Shown here piece after piece: positions 38,061 to 49,801 of a stretch of 64,000 nucleotides of DNA. Made by a program: the position numbers and the translations under genes. Source of the DNA: Austropuccinia psidii (taxonomy: Eukaryota > Basidiomycota > Pucciniomycetes > Pucciniales > Sphaerophragmiaceae); the NCBI GenBank assembly GCA_023105745.1, contig JALGQZ010000015.1, forward strand, positions 4,425,499 through 4,489,498, given 5' to 3'. Every line of letters starts with the position of its first letter. Within the stretch, counting starts at the first letter, position 1. Below the pieces are notes generated by a model that had not been told where the DNA came from, ran no database searches, and saw nothing but the letters and a program-made list of their open reading frames with translations.

Positions 38061-40087
38061 TGTAAGGTTTGACTATGAAACAATAAGTAAAAATTACTAA
38101 TTTATTACTTATTGTACTCTGAATGTCCTTATAAATTGAATAAATAAGATTAAAAATATAATAATAATAAATAATTATTATTATTATGGTGTAAAATAAT
38201 TATATTATTAAATAAATATAATAATATAATTTATATTATGAAAATATAATATAATAAATAAATATATTAATATAAAATAATTAATATATTTAAAAAGCTC
38301 TTTATTATTGTTACCAACAAATAATAAAGGCGTAAAAAATTGTTTTTTATTAATAAAAAACAATTAATAACAATAATATTCCTAATATCAAAGTTATGAA
38401 TTAATATAAATACTATTTATATTAATTAAAGAATTATTAAGAGAGTAATAATAGAGAAATTATTATAATAAGAGAAAATAACCTACTTTTAACACTTAAT
38501 ATAATAATTTTGAAGTATTTTACGCCAAAAAATATAAATACAACTTTTTCAAATTGTATTTACAATAAAAATAAAGAAAAATTACAAATTATTCTGGATT
38601 TTTATGTGGAAATGAGTTTTTAGAGAGATTTTTAACAAAAACAATTAAATAAATGATTTAATCACGTCAAAATAGATGATTAGAGCAAGGTGGACTTTGG
38701 TCTTTAATAATATAATGCTTTTATATATAAAGAATAAAGAAATTACCTTTGATTTAATTGATTTAATGTTTTTGATGTGTCTGAGGGGAAAATAGAGTGA
38801 AAAGAGCTCTATTTATAGTAAATACCTCCCTCCTAGAGTCCAACAGGCTTCTAGTAGACGTGTACTAATCATATCCACTGGAATTGATCAATATTTTAAG
38901 GTTTGAGGGTGATTACATCATGATCAAACCATATTACATCATTATTACACCATTATTTAGAGTTATCACTATAACTCTAAGTTTGATGACATCAGAGGCT
39001 TGGCCGAACCCCAAATTTCGTGGATTTTATTAGTTTTAATCATAAACTAATAGTATTCACCAATTTTATCACTCTTATGACTGTTAAACTTAATTTAAGG
39101 TTACAGTAGGTGATCATAACTGCTCAATTTAAGCTCAAACTTTGATCTTCAATAACCTTTAAGATTTACACGCTACAGCAATTCAAAGAGTGAATTCTGA
39201 TAGCCTGGCATAACCTTATTATGCTGCCGAGAGCCTTTCATTACATCATCAAAACTCTAGTTTTGATGATTTTTCTTGTAACTCATCTTTTCTGTCGAAA
39301 TTCAATATTTTAGACTTCAAACCTTGATTTCAGGGGGTTATACCCTGAATTTGATAATAAAAATTACATCATTCTTCACGAATGAACTAGTAGAATCCAA
39401 CTGTATACTTTTTTTTAAGTTTGGACTACTTTCACAACAAAGTGGTCAACAGCTCTGTTGATTTTTATCAATATTTCACCATAGGTTTTAACCTTGTTTA
39501 TAATTTGTAAAATAAAGTTCATATCTGTGTTCCTAAAGTAATTACGTGGTAACTTTATTTTTGGTTCATCATTCTATCATGTATAGTTTAGGAGATATTA
39601 GCTATGATCCTTGAATATATGCGTTGACCAAAAAAGTGCATATATTCAGGATAATTCCTTAGGTATTGACTTTGGAAATTAGCTTATTAATTGTTTTATG
39701 TGTGGAAATTTGTGGGAAATCCACTGGTACAATTTATTTCACATGTTGTTTCATTAGATCCTGAGATAAATAGGGTTTTATGGTTTTTACAAGGTATTAT
39801 ACCTTATAATTCATTAAATATTGACTTTACAGATATGCCATAAAAATGGTATATGTGTATTTTTCCATGAGGAATCCAATGGTATAGTTTATTTTAGATG
39901 TTGATTCATTGGTTTTTAAGTTAAACCAATTTTTGTACCAATTTATGGTATTTTTTGTATATTTAAGTAATTATTTTTAATGTATAATTATTCTAAGTAA
40001 TTTTAATATAATTATATTAAAGGTATAATTATTCTTAATCTTTTTTGTGACCTTATTGGGTATGTGGTCATATCTCAAAGGCTCACA
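38061..40087 (-). repeat. 5' LTR of element A
   Basis: It runs TGTAAGGTTTGACTATG … GGCTCACA, 2027 bases. The minus strand carries CTATAAATAGAGCTC (TATA at 38810-38818), the likely core promoter driving element transcription towards lower coordinates, followed 60-70 bases on by a possible splice donor CAAAG|GTAATT (38747). Confidence 0.95.
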
Positions 40088-40296
40088 ATAAGGATCCCAG
40101 GAAACTCAATTGATTACATAATCAAATGACATCATTTCCCCACAATTGCAAGAACTCAATTGAAAATACAGGTCACATGATCCAACACCACCAAACCTTA
40201 TTTTATAATACAGGTCACATGTCAAAAACCCAGATTGGAGACCTGAAAAATTCTAAGTCCCCTTTTTTTTGACACTCCCATGGAGGCCCCAAAAAC

Positions 40297-40304
40297 TATA
40301 AATA
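40297..40304 (+). promoter_or_regulatory. TATA box of LTR E
   Basis: ACTATAAATAGAGG is followed by CCTCCCCCC and a pyrimidine-rich start region, the layout of an LTR promoter in plus orientation. Confidence 0.5.
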
Positions 40305-40439
40305 GAGGTACCCTCCCCCCTAAATTCTTTTTTCCTCATGGCCTAGACAGAGGTCCATCACAAAAACGTAACTTCTTAATATTTTTTTCTGGGGGAAATC
40401 CCCTCCATCCATCCACATTATCCTAATTTTTTAGGAATA

Positions 40440-41105
40440 CTCAGTAGCTAAGCTCAGCGGTATAGTTATTCCATCCCCATTCCTAAATTTTGCTCAGTAG
40501 CTAAGCTCAGTAGCACTGTCTTAGTGATTTAAAATTAATAGTACTCAACAGTTGGTCTACTTTAATTCATAAACTCATCTCATTGACTAACTCCATCCCA
40601 TTATTGCTCAGTAGCTAAGCTTAGAAGCACTGTCTGATTCTTCTTTATATAATTAATAGTAGATAACAGCTGGTCTACATTGATTTATAAATTAAACTCA
40701 TTGACTTTCCCATTGATTTTGTTACCCCATTCCTAAATTCTGCTCAGTAGCTAAGCTCAGTAGCACTGTCTGAGTGATTTATAATTAATAATAGTTAACA
40801 GTTGGTCTACTTTAATTCATAAAATCATCTCATTGACTACCTCCATTCCTAAATTCTGCTCAGTAGCTAAGCTCAGTAGCACTGTCTGAGTGAGTTATAA
40901 TTAATAGTAGTTAACAGTTGGTCTACTTTAATTCATAAACTCATCTCATTGACTACCTCCATTCCTAAATCTGCTCAGTAGCCAAGCTAAGTAGCATTGT
41001 CTGGGTGTTTTTATAGATAATAGTAGTTAACACTTGGTCTACATTATTTTATAAATCCATCCCATTGACAAGGTTCTTTACTCAGTAGCCAAGCTCAGTA
41101 GTAAA
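40440..41105. repeat. About 117-base tandem repeat in LTR E
   Basis: Units begin CTCAGTAGCTAAGCTCAGTAG at about 40440, 40493, 40609, 40742, 40859, 40976 and 41084. Each has AGCACTGTCTGAGTG, then AACAGTTGGTCTAC and ATCTCATTGAC. The first and last units are partial. Spacing is mostly 116-117 bases, with one longer unit. Such repeats in LTRs often multiply regulatory sites; that role is inference. Confidence 0.88.
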
Positions 41106-41541
41106 TTGAACAATAGTAGTGTCTGTTATCCCAGGTTATCATCATAAAATTATTAAACCCTTAAAAAAATAGTATGTTTGTTATTATTATTTATCATATT
41201 ATCAACAGTGTTATCATCAAAATTGGAAATCCCTCAAGGTGCTACTGTTCTCAGTAAAGGAATTGAAAAGTATTTTCCCAGTTTTATATCTTTATTTATT
41301 TGTGTTAAGGTTTACTAAGCCATTGTTCCCAGATCAAACAAAGTCTGATAGAGTCTGTTGAATATACTTTTCTGACTAGCCACCATCAAATAAAATAAAT
41401 TGATTGTGAACTCAAGTCAAGATAATTCAGCATTTTCAGGAAGGGCAGTTCAGATTATTCTGACACACAAGCAGAGCAAGGGTTACAAGCTTGAACAGCA
41501 ATTCAAAACTGTTCTATTGTAATTTCCCCTTCCAGGTACTG

Positions 41542-43379
41542 TGTAAGGTGTGGATATGAAACTTTGATAAAAAATCAAGTACTTTTCCTGTCCTCAAAAT
41601 TTGTATAAGGTAAAATTCAATTAAAAATAGTAAGAAATATTATTTTTAAGAGAAAACACGCCAATTTTATTGTTTATAACTTTATTAGTATAAAACAATA
41701 ATATTATAAAAATTTATTGTTTTACCAACAATAAAAATTTATCCAAAAAAATACTCTACAAGAGATATTTTAAGGCTACAAAAGAAATTTCTTCAAGAGC
41801 AATTTCAATTGGAATTAATTGAGCAAGGAACTGCAGGAAATTAATTAAAGAACAAAGTCTTTAAAAAGAATATTAAAGAGAAAACACGCCCAAAAGTGAC
41901 CAGAGTGAATTTGGAAACAAAGTGACAAAGTTAACAGTGATGAAAGATGCTTTAATTCACTTATGGGGTGGTTCAGGGGTAAAAATGATTATAAAAGTTA
42001 CAAACAATGATTATAATGATTTTTTCACGTGGTTAAAAGGTTCAAAATGATTTAAAAAGGGTGGTTGGAATCTTTTATTGATTGGTTTAACAGTTTTAAA
42101 CTAATTAATAAAAGGAAAAGATTCTAACATGAAGAGAAAAGTGGGGCAAAGAAGACATTCTTTTATAGCCATCAATTCTCTTACTCCAAAAGTAAAATTT
42201 ACTCTTGTCATTCGTGAAAAACAGTCTGACAACAGAAAAGCCAATTATGGCATCATTGAACCCTGGTTTAGACCAAAAAAGGGCTGGTTTAAGCCATTTT
42301 TAGCCATTTTTAGCCATTTTAGACCCTTAAATCAGCCATTACTATAGCAATACCAGGCCTAGAGCCTTCAAAACACGTCAGAATGTGTGTCAGAGGCGTA
42401 GAAACCAGTTAAAACTGTTTTTACTATGATTGTTTTATCTTAAGGGTAGTTTTACCCTCTTGGCAACAGCTAAAACTACCCCAGTTGGTATCAAAACCTC
42501 ATCATCAATTGAGTTCACAGACCCTGTAACTCAATTCCAGGCCAAAAGTGATGAACCTTTGCGTGAATTTTGACATCTCACGCCTGTCAGCAAGGAATTT
42601 GGGGGTCTAGCTCCCCCTTAGAGCTGGAGTTCCTTTTCTCCCCCAGATTTAATCTTTCCAATTTATTTTTCCTTTAATTCCTCATCATGTATTATACTTA
42701 TAATTTACATATGTAATTCAATTCAATTGTACAGTACAATACAGTAATAATTGACACCTCATATGTAAATCAAAGTTCACTTATGTAATACACGCGCACA
42801 TTTTGACATTTCAATTGAATTCAATTGAAAATACTTCAATTCCTCATAACTTCTAAACTAAACACAACACCTCAATTTTAACACAAAATTTGATGGTTAA
42901 CACCACATGTGGTGTGAATTAAATTAAAGTTTTGAGGATTTTCAACTTTTGTATTGAAAATACTAAAAACTTAATTTAAGCTTATTTAGAGTTGAGTTAC
43001 AAGAATTTCACTCAAGGGTGACCCCACCTGATTTTTTATGAGGAATCCAATGGTGAAATAATTTTCATGTGTTTATTTATTGGATAAAAAGTTATAATAA
43101 TTTTTATTTAACTTTTTTCCAAATTTATTTATTTTTTCACAATTTTGTTAAAATTTCATTTTTACTTAATTTTTTCAAGTATAAATGTAATTTTATACTT
43201 ACAAAATTTTATGTATTTTTATTTTTAAATTGTAATTAATTTTTTATTTTTAATATAATTTTATGTTTATATTTTGATTTTTATTTTAATAATATAAATA
43301 AATTTATTTTATTTATATTAATATGTTATTTTTGTATTTGTGGTCTTTTGGGTATATGAAATTACCTCTAAGGCTCACA
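41542..43379 (-). repeat. 3' LTR of element B
   Basis: TGTAAGGTGTGGATATG … AAGGCTCACA, 1838 bases. The minus-strand TATA-like GGCTATAAAAGAATG lies near 42160. The purine tract AGGGGGAGGGAA follows directly at 43380-43391. Confidence 0.95.
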
Positions 43380-43402
43380 TTCCCTCCCCCTAAAAAAGAA
43401 TA

Positions 43403-43951
43403 TTACTTTGTAATATTGGTGTTTCTAGTGTTTCTGAATCTCCTGAGGAGTTTGGTAGCTTCTGGTATATTCTTTTGTTCTAACCATTCATCTTCACAAG
43501 TTGGGTCACTGTACCTAACAAGGTATTTCCTTACTTTCTTGGTTCTTAATTTCCTTTCTTTAAGAACTTTGGTAATTTTCTTAGTACCAGATGTCTCAAT
43601 AGGAGGTATAACTTGAGGAATCTTATTCCTCAAGGGAAATTTCTCAGCATCACTAGATTTATATGGCTTTATCAAGCTTACTGGAAATGTAGGGTGCTTA
43701 TTGCTAAGTTCTTCAGATAACTCTACTTCAACAGCATTTTCTCCATGGAGGGCCTTAATCACAAAAGGTCCTGCAAAGGAGTCTCTCAGCTTTTTACATC
43801 CTTTGATGTTATTGAAGTTAGTGGTGGATACAAGAACTAGGTACCCCACTTTGAAATCTGGAGTTGCATGTGATTTATCCCATTTGTCTTTAGCATATGC
43901 AAAAGAATCCTCCATGCATCTCACTGCATGCCTTCTAGCTTTGTCTAGCAT
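43403..43951 (-). CDS. Element B integrase C-terminus with chromodomain-like tail
   Basis: It continues the pol frame after TGA at 43952-43954, which replaces a residue where element A has Ile ([10 protein letters not shown]). It contains the GPY/F-like module (GCKKLRDSFAGPFVIKALHG) and the tail KYLVRYSDPTCEDEWLEQ … LLRRFRNTRN, a short chromodomain-like fold. Read alone it would start at MLDKARRH, but it is surely the end of Pol. Confidence 0.85.
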   Translation of the reverse strand: MLDKARRHAVRCMEDSFAYAKDKWDKSHATPDFKVGYLVLVSTTNFNNIKGCKKLRDSFAGPFVIKALHGENAVEVELSEELSNKHPTFPVSLIKPYKSSDAEKFPLRNKIPQVIPPIETSGTKKITKVLKERKLRTKKVRKYLVRYSDPTCEDEWLEQKNIPEATKLLRRFRNTRNTNITK

Positions 43952-44698
43952 TCATTTGAAGCTAGCAGCTGTGGGATGTATTTCAATTAAGTCTTTTCTC
44001 AAGGAATCTTGGGGTAACTTGGGGTTCCATCCTTTTTCTAGAATAGCAGGAGTCTGATTGGTACTGGCATGGATTGATGTTTTATATGCCAATTCCAGTG
44101 CTGGCAACAGAGTACACCAATCATGGGTAAATCCATCACAATCTTTGAATTCAAGGCCATATGCACAAAATCTTCTCACCATGTCCTCTAAGGTTTGGAT
44201 CATTCTTTCAGCTAAGCCATCAGTTTGTGGGTGGTAAGCTGTAGAGAAAGACAGTTTAGTGCCAAATAATTGGTGAAGATTTGTCCATAGTGCTGAAGTG
44301 AATTTGGGATCTCTATCACTGATGATATTTGTAAATATCCCAGTCCATGACACTACTCTATTCCATATCAGAGGAGCTGTATCCATGGCTGTATCATCTT
44401 TGTGACATGGTAAAAAGATTGGAGTTTTACTGAATCTGTCCACAATTACTAGGCAAGAATTATAGCTTCTGTCACCTCCTGGTGGTAGGCCAGTTACCCA
44501 ATCCATATGGATAATTTCCCAAGGTCTGCTTGGTTCTTGGATTTTCATCATATTTCCAAGTCTTTTGCCAGTGGATTTATTTGCCTTTTGGCATCTGTCA
44601 CAGGTTTTGCAATATTCTGCAACATCTTTCTGCCACATTGGCCACCATATGCAGGTCTTCACTTTCTCTCTTGTTCTGTCTTCAGAAAGATGTCCTTA
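43952..44698 (-). CDS. Element B integrase zinc finger and catalytic core
   Basis: Same frame as the flanking pol pieces, between TAA (44696-44698) and TGA (43952-43954). It begins [19 protein letters not shown] with CKTCDRCQ completing the HHCC finger. The core has [20 protein letters not shown] and [13 protein letters not shown], so the DDE residues are intact. The upstream stop falls between CHDSPF and GHLSEDR, where A has [14 protein letters not shown]. Confidence 0.88.
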
Positions 44699-47600
44699 AA
44701 AGGGACTATCATGGCATTCCTTCAGTACAAGATTGATTAGTGACCTGTCCACAACTGTCATAACACATGTGTGTTTTGTTCTGTGGTAGATTATACCATC
44801 TAGTAGGTGAAATCTTCCTTCATCATAAGTTTTTTTCCATACTTCATCCAAGGCATGTGTAAGAGAGTTGTCCTTACAGTCCTTGTTAAGTAATTGGCAT
44901 AAGATGCTACAATTCTTATCTTGAGTGTAACTGTTTCTGACTTCTTCAAAGAAGGTGGTGTTTAAGTCTGTAACACTTATCCCTTCTATTGGAATTTGTG
45001 GGGAGGCTTCTTCTGGTACATAAGCAGGATTATCAATATCATTTGGTAATGGCCATCTGCTTAGTCCATCTGCATTTTTATGAATATTGCCATCTTTGTG
45101 AACAATAGTCATATTGCCCCTATATTCTTGTATGGCTATTTGCCATCTAAGCATATGTCTGTTGGGTGTTTTCATGTTTAGAAGTGATTTAACAGCGGTA
45201 CAATCTGTTATTACTTCAAAGACACATCCTTCTAGAAAGTAATTTAGCTTTTCTAGAGCCCAAACAAGGCATAAACACTCCATCTGACTTGCTCCATATC
45301 TGGCTTCAGTTGGTTTGATTTGCCTAGATATGAAACATATGGGTCCTTCTACAGGTTTATCATTTATGATCTGAACTTGGTGAAGTGCAGCACCTAGCCC
45401 ATCTCCTGATGCATCAATATAAAGTTTAAAGGGCAGCTTAAAGTCTGGAATCAGTAAGAGTGGAGCAGTGGTCAAGGCTTGTCTCAAAGATTCAAAGGCT
45501 TTTACTCTGTCAACTGTCATTTCAAAGACTGTGTCTTTGTCACATAGCTTATAAAGAGGTCTTGCTATGGATGCAAAATCTTTAATGTGTTGCCTGTAAT
45601 ACCCTGCAAAACCCAAAAATGATTGAATTTCTTTTTTGTTTTGAGGCATGGGTTTAAGCAGTACTGCTGCAACTTTGTTTTTGTCAATTCCAAGAGATAA
45701 ACCAGATACTACATGCCCTAGTGCTTTAAGCTCTTTAAATCCAAAATGGCATTTCTTTAAAGAAATTTTCATATTGACAGATTGAATTTTTGTCAAAACC
45801 CTGGACAATGTGTACATATGTTCTTCCCAAGTTTTGGAGCAGACTATAATGTCATCAATGTAAATGATTAACCATCCTTCTGAAAGTTCTTCAGGGAAGA
45901 TTTCATTCATCATTCTTTGGAAGTGTGAAGGTGCATTTTTGATACCAAAAGGCATTCTTAAATATTCATAAACTCCACAATGAACAATGATTCTCAAATA
46001 CTTCCTTGCTCTTGGTGTTACCACATTCTGATGAAATCCCTTAAGAGCATCCATAGTGCTTATATATACTGCTTGAGATATTTGAGTGAGGGCAATCTGG
46101 ATCTTTGGAATTGGGTATCTGTCTGGAACAGTATAAGTGTTCAGAGCTCTAAAGTCCCCAACCATTCTAGATTTTCCATTATGCCAAGCCACTATGACTG
46201 GTGTAGTTATTTCTACTTCTTCATTGTGGCCTACTTTCCTTATTACACCAAGGTCCAAAAGTTCTTTAATATGGCTTTCTAGTGCTTCTCTTGATTTTGG
46301 ACTTGCTGGATATGCAGGTCTTCTTAAGAGTGGTGGATAAGGTCTCTCAATATTAAGGATAATATCAATTTCATGACCAATAATTGCCCCTAGGGGTTCT
46401 TTATCTGAGGCAAATGCTTCTTTATGGTCATATAAAAGAGAAAAGAGTTCATTTTCTTGTTTATCACTCAAATGAAGGCTTATTTCAGCTTCATTTAAGT
46501 GTTCAGACTTGAATTTCTCTAACTCTAAGTTGACTGGTGATACTTTGTTTACTGTAATTTGTCTTTTAAATGGTAAAAAGGCAAATTTTTGGCGCTTATT
46601 GTCTCCAATAGTAAAGTATCTGTCCTTGTTGTTGTGTAAATCTATGCCATACATGATTAAATAATCATTTCCCAATATGAAATGGGTACTAGAGCAATTT
46701 TCCATAACAACAAATTCAACAGTGATTCTTAAATTTCCATTGATATGTGGAAATATGACACTAGTCTCAAATATTCCCAACGCTTTCATTGGGTTACTTG
46801 CACTATTGAATTTTATGCCATCAATTGGTAACAATTGATCTTCAAAGTTTGGTACACAAGCTTTAAGAAAAGATTTACCAACACAAGAGCAGAAGGCTCC
46901 TGGGTCAAGCAAAAGTTTAGTGGGTTTGTTGTCAATCACCACTTCTGTTATACAGGAGTTACCAGCTGTATAACCTTTTCCTCTGTTTGGTTTGGTTTTC
47001 ATGAGTTGTGCATCTTGGATTTTTGATAAATCAAGTTGACCATTGCTTAATTGTGGCAAGTGGGAATAAGATTCCATGATGTCAAAAGTGGCATTGATAT
47101 TTTCTATATCTTTTGAAGATTCAGAAAATATGGATGACTTGTCATCTGAATTTTCTTCAATTATGTCATCTTTTTCAACATCAGGTTCTTTCTCCACATC
47201 AATTTCATTGATTTTCCCTCTCTTTGGACATGTATTGGCTAAATGAGTGGTGCTTTGGCAAATATGGCACTTTCTGACTGTATCTGCAGATTTATTTTTA
47301 ATATTATTAGAGTTTTCTTTGGGGTTTTTGTCCACAGAATCCTTCCAAGGTGTATTAAACCTTGTTTTGAGATTCACCCTACTGGAACCAATTCTGGTTC
47401 TTGTGGTTACTTCCTCTAATATATTGATAATGTCTTCTGCTGAAGATTGTTCAGTAGTCCTGCTTTTGACAGCATGCTCTAAGTCACCTCCACATTGTCT
47501 TAGAATTTTTCTATGAATCATAAATTCTGACATGTCAGGGTATAATGCTGTTAACCTGTCCTTTTGTTGACAAAACCATGGTAAGGCTTTGTCTTTATCA

Positions 47601-48547
47601 GCATTAAATTTGGCGGATTCAAAGGCTGTTTCAACTTTAAACCTCCATGCATCATTGGCCCATTTGTTGACAATTTGGGTTTTCCACCAAGTCCAACTCT
47701 GGTGTCCATGTGCTTGTCTTAATTTGATATACCATCTGTGAGCTGATTTGGTAAACAAGGTGTTAAACCTGGCTGTCACCAATCTGTCTGGTAATTCAAA
47801 ATCTTCTTTGATCATGTCAATACCTCTGATAAATTCCATATGGTCATATTCTCCTTCACCACTGAAGTGAGGCCATTCCTTAAGTTTTGGAACTTCTTTT
47901 AATAGTGCTTGGCCCATTGATGGTTCTAAGTTATGAAAAGAGGTAGAAAATTCATCTTTTAACTGTGAATTTTCTCCATCCAATACTTGTGGATTGGGAA
48001 TTCTTGCACCCTCATTCTGGTTCAGAGGTGTAGACATCCTTGGTAAGGTGTTTAGCAGTTGTTCAATATCATTCATTTTACTGTTATTACACCTTTGAGA
48101 ATTTTTTAACTCATGTTGTAAGCTTTGTATAGAGTCTATGACATTCTTTTTATGTTCATCCTCTTTATATGTAAGCTCATTCCATAACTCTGTTTGTCTA
48201 GTATTATCAGATATAACTTCATTCAATTTCATTGTTAATTTTGATATTTCCTCTTTTGAGGTATCAAAATCCTTTTTCAAGGCAATTGTATTTGTCTTTG
48301 CTTCAGCAAATGCTTTTGAAACATAATCCAGAGTCTTTTTATTGTCCTCTTTGATAGTACTAATGGCATGTTTTATTCTTGTCTCAATTATGTCATCAAT
48401 ATTGAGTTTAGAATATTTTTCTGTTAATTCTTTAATAATTGCAGATTGTTCATTTATCTTAATGCCAAAAGAAGTGTCATTATTGGAAGTTTTAATTGTT
48501 CTTAAAACTTTTTCAAAACACATAAGTGTTTCATTGATTTGGCACAT
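44696..48547 (-). CDS. Element B Gag-protease-RT-RNase H polyprotein
   Basis: The first ATG is at 48547, though the frame is open to about 48630. Gag: coiled-coil-like region, capsid-like domain with [21 protein letters not shown] knuckle [14 protein letters not shown]. Protease active site is [13 protein letters not shown] (46890-46910): Pro replaces the Thr/Ser next to the catalytic Asp. RT has [12 protein letters not shown] and YIDD (45851-45862). RNase H has [14 protein letters not shown] and NADGLSRW. Unlike A, Gag and protease are fused without a stop ([16 protein letters not shown]…). It ends at TAA inside the integrase finger. Confidence 0.92.
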   Translation of the reverse strand: MCQINETLMCFEKVLRTIKTSNNDTSFGIKINEQSAIIKELTEKYSKLNIDDIIETRIKHAISTIKEDNKKTLDYVSKAFAEAKTNTIALKKDFDTSKEEISKLTMKLNEVISDNTRQTELWNELTYKEDEHKKNVIDSIQSLQHELKNSQRCNNSKMNDIEQLLNTLPRMSTPLNQNEGARIPNPQVLDGENSQLKDEFSTSFHNLEPSMGQALLKEVPKLKEWPHFSGEGEYDHMEFIRGIDMIKEDFELPDRLVTARFNTLFTKSAHRWYIKLRQAHGHQSWTWWKTQIVNKWANDAWRFKVETAFESAKFNADKDKALPWFCQQKDRLTALYPDMSEFMIHRKILRQCGGDLEHAVKSRTTEQSSAEDIINILEEVTTRTRIGSSRVNLKTRFNTPWKDSVDKNPKENSNNIKNKSADTVRKCHICQSTTHLANTCPKRGKINEIDVEKEPDVEKDDIIEENSDDKSSIFSESSKDIENINATFDIMESYSHLPQLSNGQLDLSKIQDAQLMKTKPNRGKGYTAGNSCITEVVIDNKPTKLLLDPGAFCSCVGKSFLKACVPNFEDQLLPIDGIKFNSASNPMKALGIFETSVIFPHINGNLRITVEFVVMENCSSTHFILGNDYLIMYGIDLHNNKDRYFTIGDNKRQKFAFLPFKRQITVNKVSPVNLELEKFKSEHLNEAEISLHLSDKQENELFSLLYDHKEAFASDKEPLGAIIGHEIDIILNIERPYPPLLRRPAYPASPKSREALESHIKELLDLGVIRKVGHNEEVEITTPVIVAWHNGKSRMVGDFRALNTYTVPDRYPIPKIQIALTQISQAVYISTMDALKGFHQNVVTPRARKYLRIIVHCGVYEYLRMPFGIKNAPSHFQRMMNEIFPEELSEGWLIIYIDDIIVCSKTWEEHMYTLSRVLTKIQSVNMKISLKKCHFGFKELKALGHVVSGLSLGIDKNKVAAVLLKPMPQNKKEIQSFLGFAGYYRQHIKDFASIARPLYKLCDKDTVFEMTVDRVKAFESLRQALTTAPLLLIPDFKLPFKLYIDASGDGLGAALHQVQIINDKPVEGPICFISRQIKPTEARYGASQMECLCLVWALEKLNYFLEGCVFEVITDCTAVKSLLNMKTPNRHMLRWQIAIQEYRGNMTIVHKDGNIHKNADGLSRWPLPNDIDNPAYVPEEASPQIPIEGISVTDLNTTFFEEVRNSYTQDKNCSILCQLLNKDCKDNSLTHALDEVWKKTYDEGRFHLLDGIIYHRTKHTCVMTVVDRSLINLVLKECHDSPF

Positions 48548-48549
48548 GC

Positions 48550-49326
48550 TCAAGTTGTTTGTTTTAATGTTGTTACAAATGGATTCATTTTTATCAGAAA
48601 GATGTTTTTCACATCATTTATAGCATCATACAACTCTGGGATGGAATCAAATATATCAGAAATCATTTCTGGAACTTTAATCTGGCTTCCTCCTTCTTTT
48701 GTAATTCCATCATGGTTCTGGCCATCTGAAATACATTTTCCATGGCATCCTGCTGAATCTTTGGGATCCTGTAGCCCTGGCTGTAAGGTTTTGGAGCTTG
48801 TGCCTTCCCTTTGCCCTTGTTTGGAGGTTGTGGCTGCTTTTTCACGTTGGAAATGCTGCTGCTGGCCACTGGGGCTGTTTTTGGCACTGGTTTGGGTGGT
48901 GGAGGGTTGTTTTTCCTCCATTCTAGTGTCAAAAGCATCATGTTTTTCTTCTCCATCAATGGATGCCATCCATTGAGCAATTTGCAAGTGTTGGGATGGC
49001 CCAAGAATTTTCTTACTGTCAGGTAAGAATTCATGCAATTCTTCCACAGGTCTGCAAAGATCTGGTACTCTTTGAATTGAAGTGCATTGTTGTATGCACT
49101 GTGGCTGGCTTTGTATATGTCCACAGAGGCTTGTTGTGGCAGTGTCAGCTCTTTTTGAAGGTAAAATAGTATTATCAGCTTCAGAATGACCCAATTTAGT
49201 TGTTTGGAAGTCATCAACTGACCCTTTTCCTTCTGTACCTGATTGGCCTCTGCCATAATCACGTCTATTACCTTTTTGGGAGCTGCTTGAGGGGTTGTAG
49301 CTGGCTCCTGACTTGTTTGAAGGCAC
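48550..49326 (-). CDS. Element B N-terminal Gag frame
   Basis: A 258-residue frame equivalent to the Gag N-terminus of A, with [20 protein letters not shown] aligning to QNPKNPKGCHGKCFQHGKNL. At the place of A's ATG it has GTG, so no ATG starts it. It would need an upstream or spliced start; joining the leader exon at the acceptor AAGTCAG puts it in frame. It ends at TGA (48550-48552), overlapping the next Gag frame, which lies one base back. Confidence 0.6.
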   Translation of the reverse strand: MPSNKSGASYNPSSSSQKGNRRDYGRGQSGTEGKGSVDDFQTTKLGHSEADNTILPSKRADTATTSLCGHIQSQPQCIQQCTSIQRVPDLCRPVEELHEFLPDSKKILGPSQHLQIAQWMASIDGEEKHDAFDTRMEEKQPSTTQTSAKNSPSGQQQHFQREKAATTSKQGQREGTSSKTLQPGLQDPKDSAGCHGKCISDGQNHDGITKEGGSQIKVPEMISDIFDSIPELYDAINDVKNIFLIKMNPFVTTLKQTT

Positions 49327-49328
49327 AA
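48663..49328 (-). CDS. Overlapping ORF inside element B gag
   Basis: 221 residues, one base off the Gag N-terminal frame. It is the longest of the three overlapping ORFs and open over nearly the whole N-terminal region. It contains [50 protein letters not shown] and ends EEARLKFQK. The middle and end align with A (36705-37097) and C (52390-52830). The function is unknown. Confidence 0.5.
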   Translation of the reverse strand: MCLQTSQEPATTPQAAPKKVIDVIMAEANQVQKEKGQLMTSKQLNWVILKLIILFYLQKELTLPQQASVDIYKASHSAYNNALQFKEYQIFADLWKNCMNSYLTVRKFLGHPNTCKLLNGWHPLMEKKNMMLLTLEWRKNNPPPPKPVPKTAPVASSSISNVKKQPQPPNKGKGKAQAPKPYSQGYRIPKIQQDAMENVFQMARTMMELQKKEEARLKFQK

Positions 49329-49376
49329 TTATGGTTAAAAAAGGTTTAAAATAGTATTTTTACATCAAAAACTTAC

Positions 49377-49574
49377 TATTGGCCAAATTTTTAGCTTTCT
49401 GAAGTGTATTACTTATATCCAAGTTAATTAATTCAGAAGATATTGGTTCAGGTTGATTATTTTGAGTCACAATAACAGTACTATTATGATCAGAATTAAC
49501 AGTACTGGCAGGGATAATGCTGGTTACTGTTGAGGCTGTTTCAATGTTTTCTTGTCTTACCACGTTGTCAGACA
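49377..49574 (-). other. Leader exon of element B (candidate)
   Basis: On the minus strand ATTTTAG precedes TGTCTGACAACGTGG, and GCCAATA is followed by GTAAGT, a consensus donor. It is 198 bases, open as VSDNVVRQENIETASTVTSI…, with the same two-base/one-base phase as in A and C. Confidence 0.55.
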
Positions 49575-49783
49575 CTAAAATTAATGAAAAAGCCAATTAA
49601 TTTAAGTAAAAAAAAGGTTATTTCAAAGAAGAAATAAAAAATATAAGCCTCACTTATAATATGAAAAAAATTATTTTTTAAGGATTTTTTGGATTATAAG
49701 TATTTTTTATATGTTTTTAAATTTTTCAATATAAGAAAAAAAGATTTAAAAAGAGTAAAAAAAATATGTCACAGGTAAAATAT

Positions 49784-49801
49784 CACGGCTGGGCCCCCAA
49801 A
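49784..49801 (-). other. Primer-binding-site-like motif of element B
   Basis: The minus strand reads TTTGGGGGCCCAGCCGTGAT, immediately after the 5' LTR. It is conserved with A and C except at two or three positions. Confidence 0.65.

Larger units (their letters stand above)
29399..40087 (-). mobile_element. Element A: full-length Ty3/Gypsy retrotransposon
   Basis: Complete: 3' LTR 29399-31428, polypurine tract, integrase to Gag on the minus strand, leader, PBS-like site, 5' LTR 38061-40087. Target duplication ATAAG (29394-29398 and 40088-40092) is perfect. Gag, protease and RT-RNase H-integrase lie in one frame (37344 to 31654), broken only by TAA at 35332-35334 and TGA at 34504-34506, with a frameshift near the C-terminus. 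Catalytic residues of protease, RT and integrase are present. LTR divergence by eye is about 2%. It lies inside LTR E. Confidence 0.95.

Noticed and set aside
40440..41105. CRISPR-like array of regular repeats
   Set aside because: Repeats and the sequence between them are both conserved, spacing is 117 bases, and the setting is a eukaryotic LTR; it is a tandem repeat.
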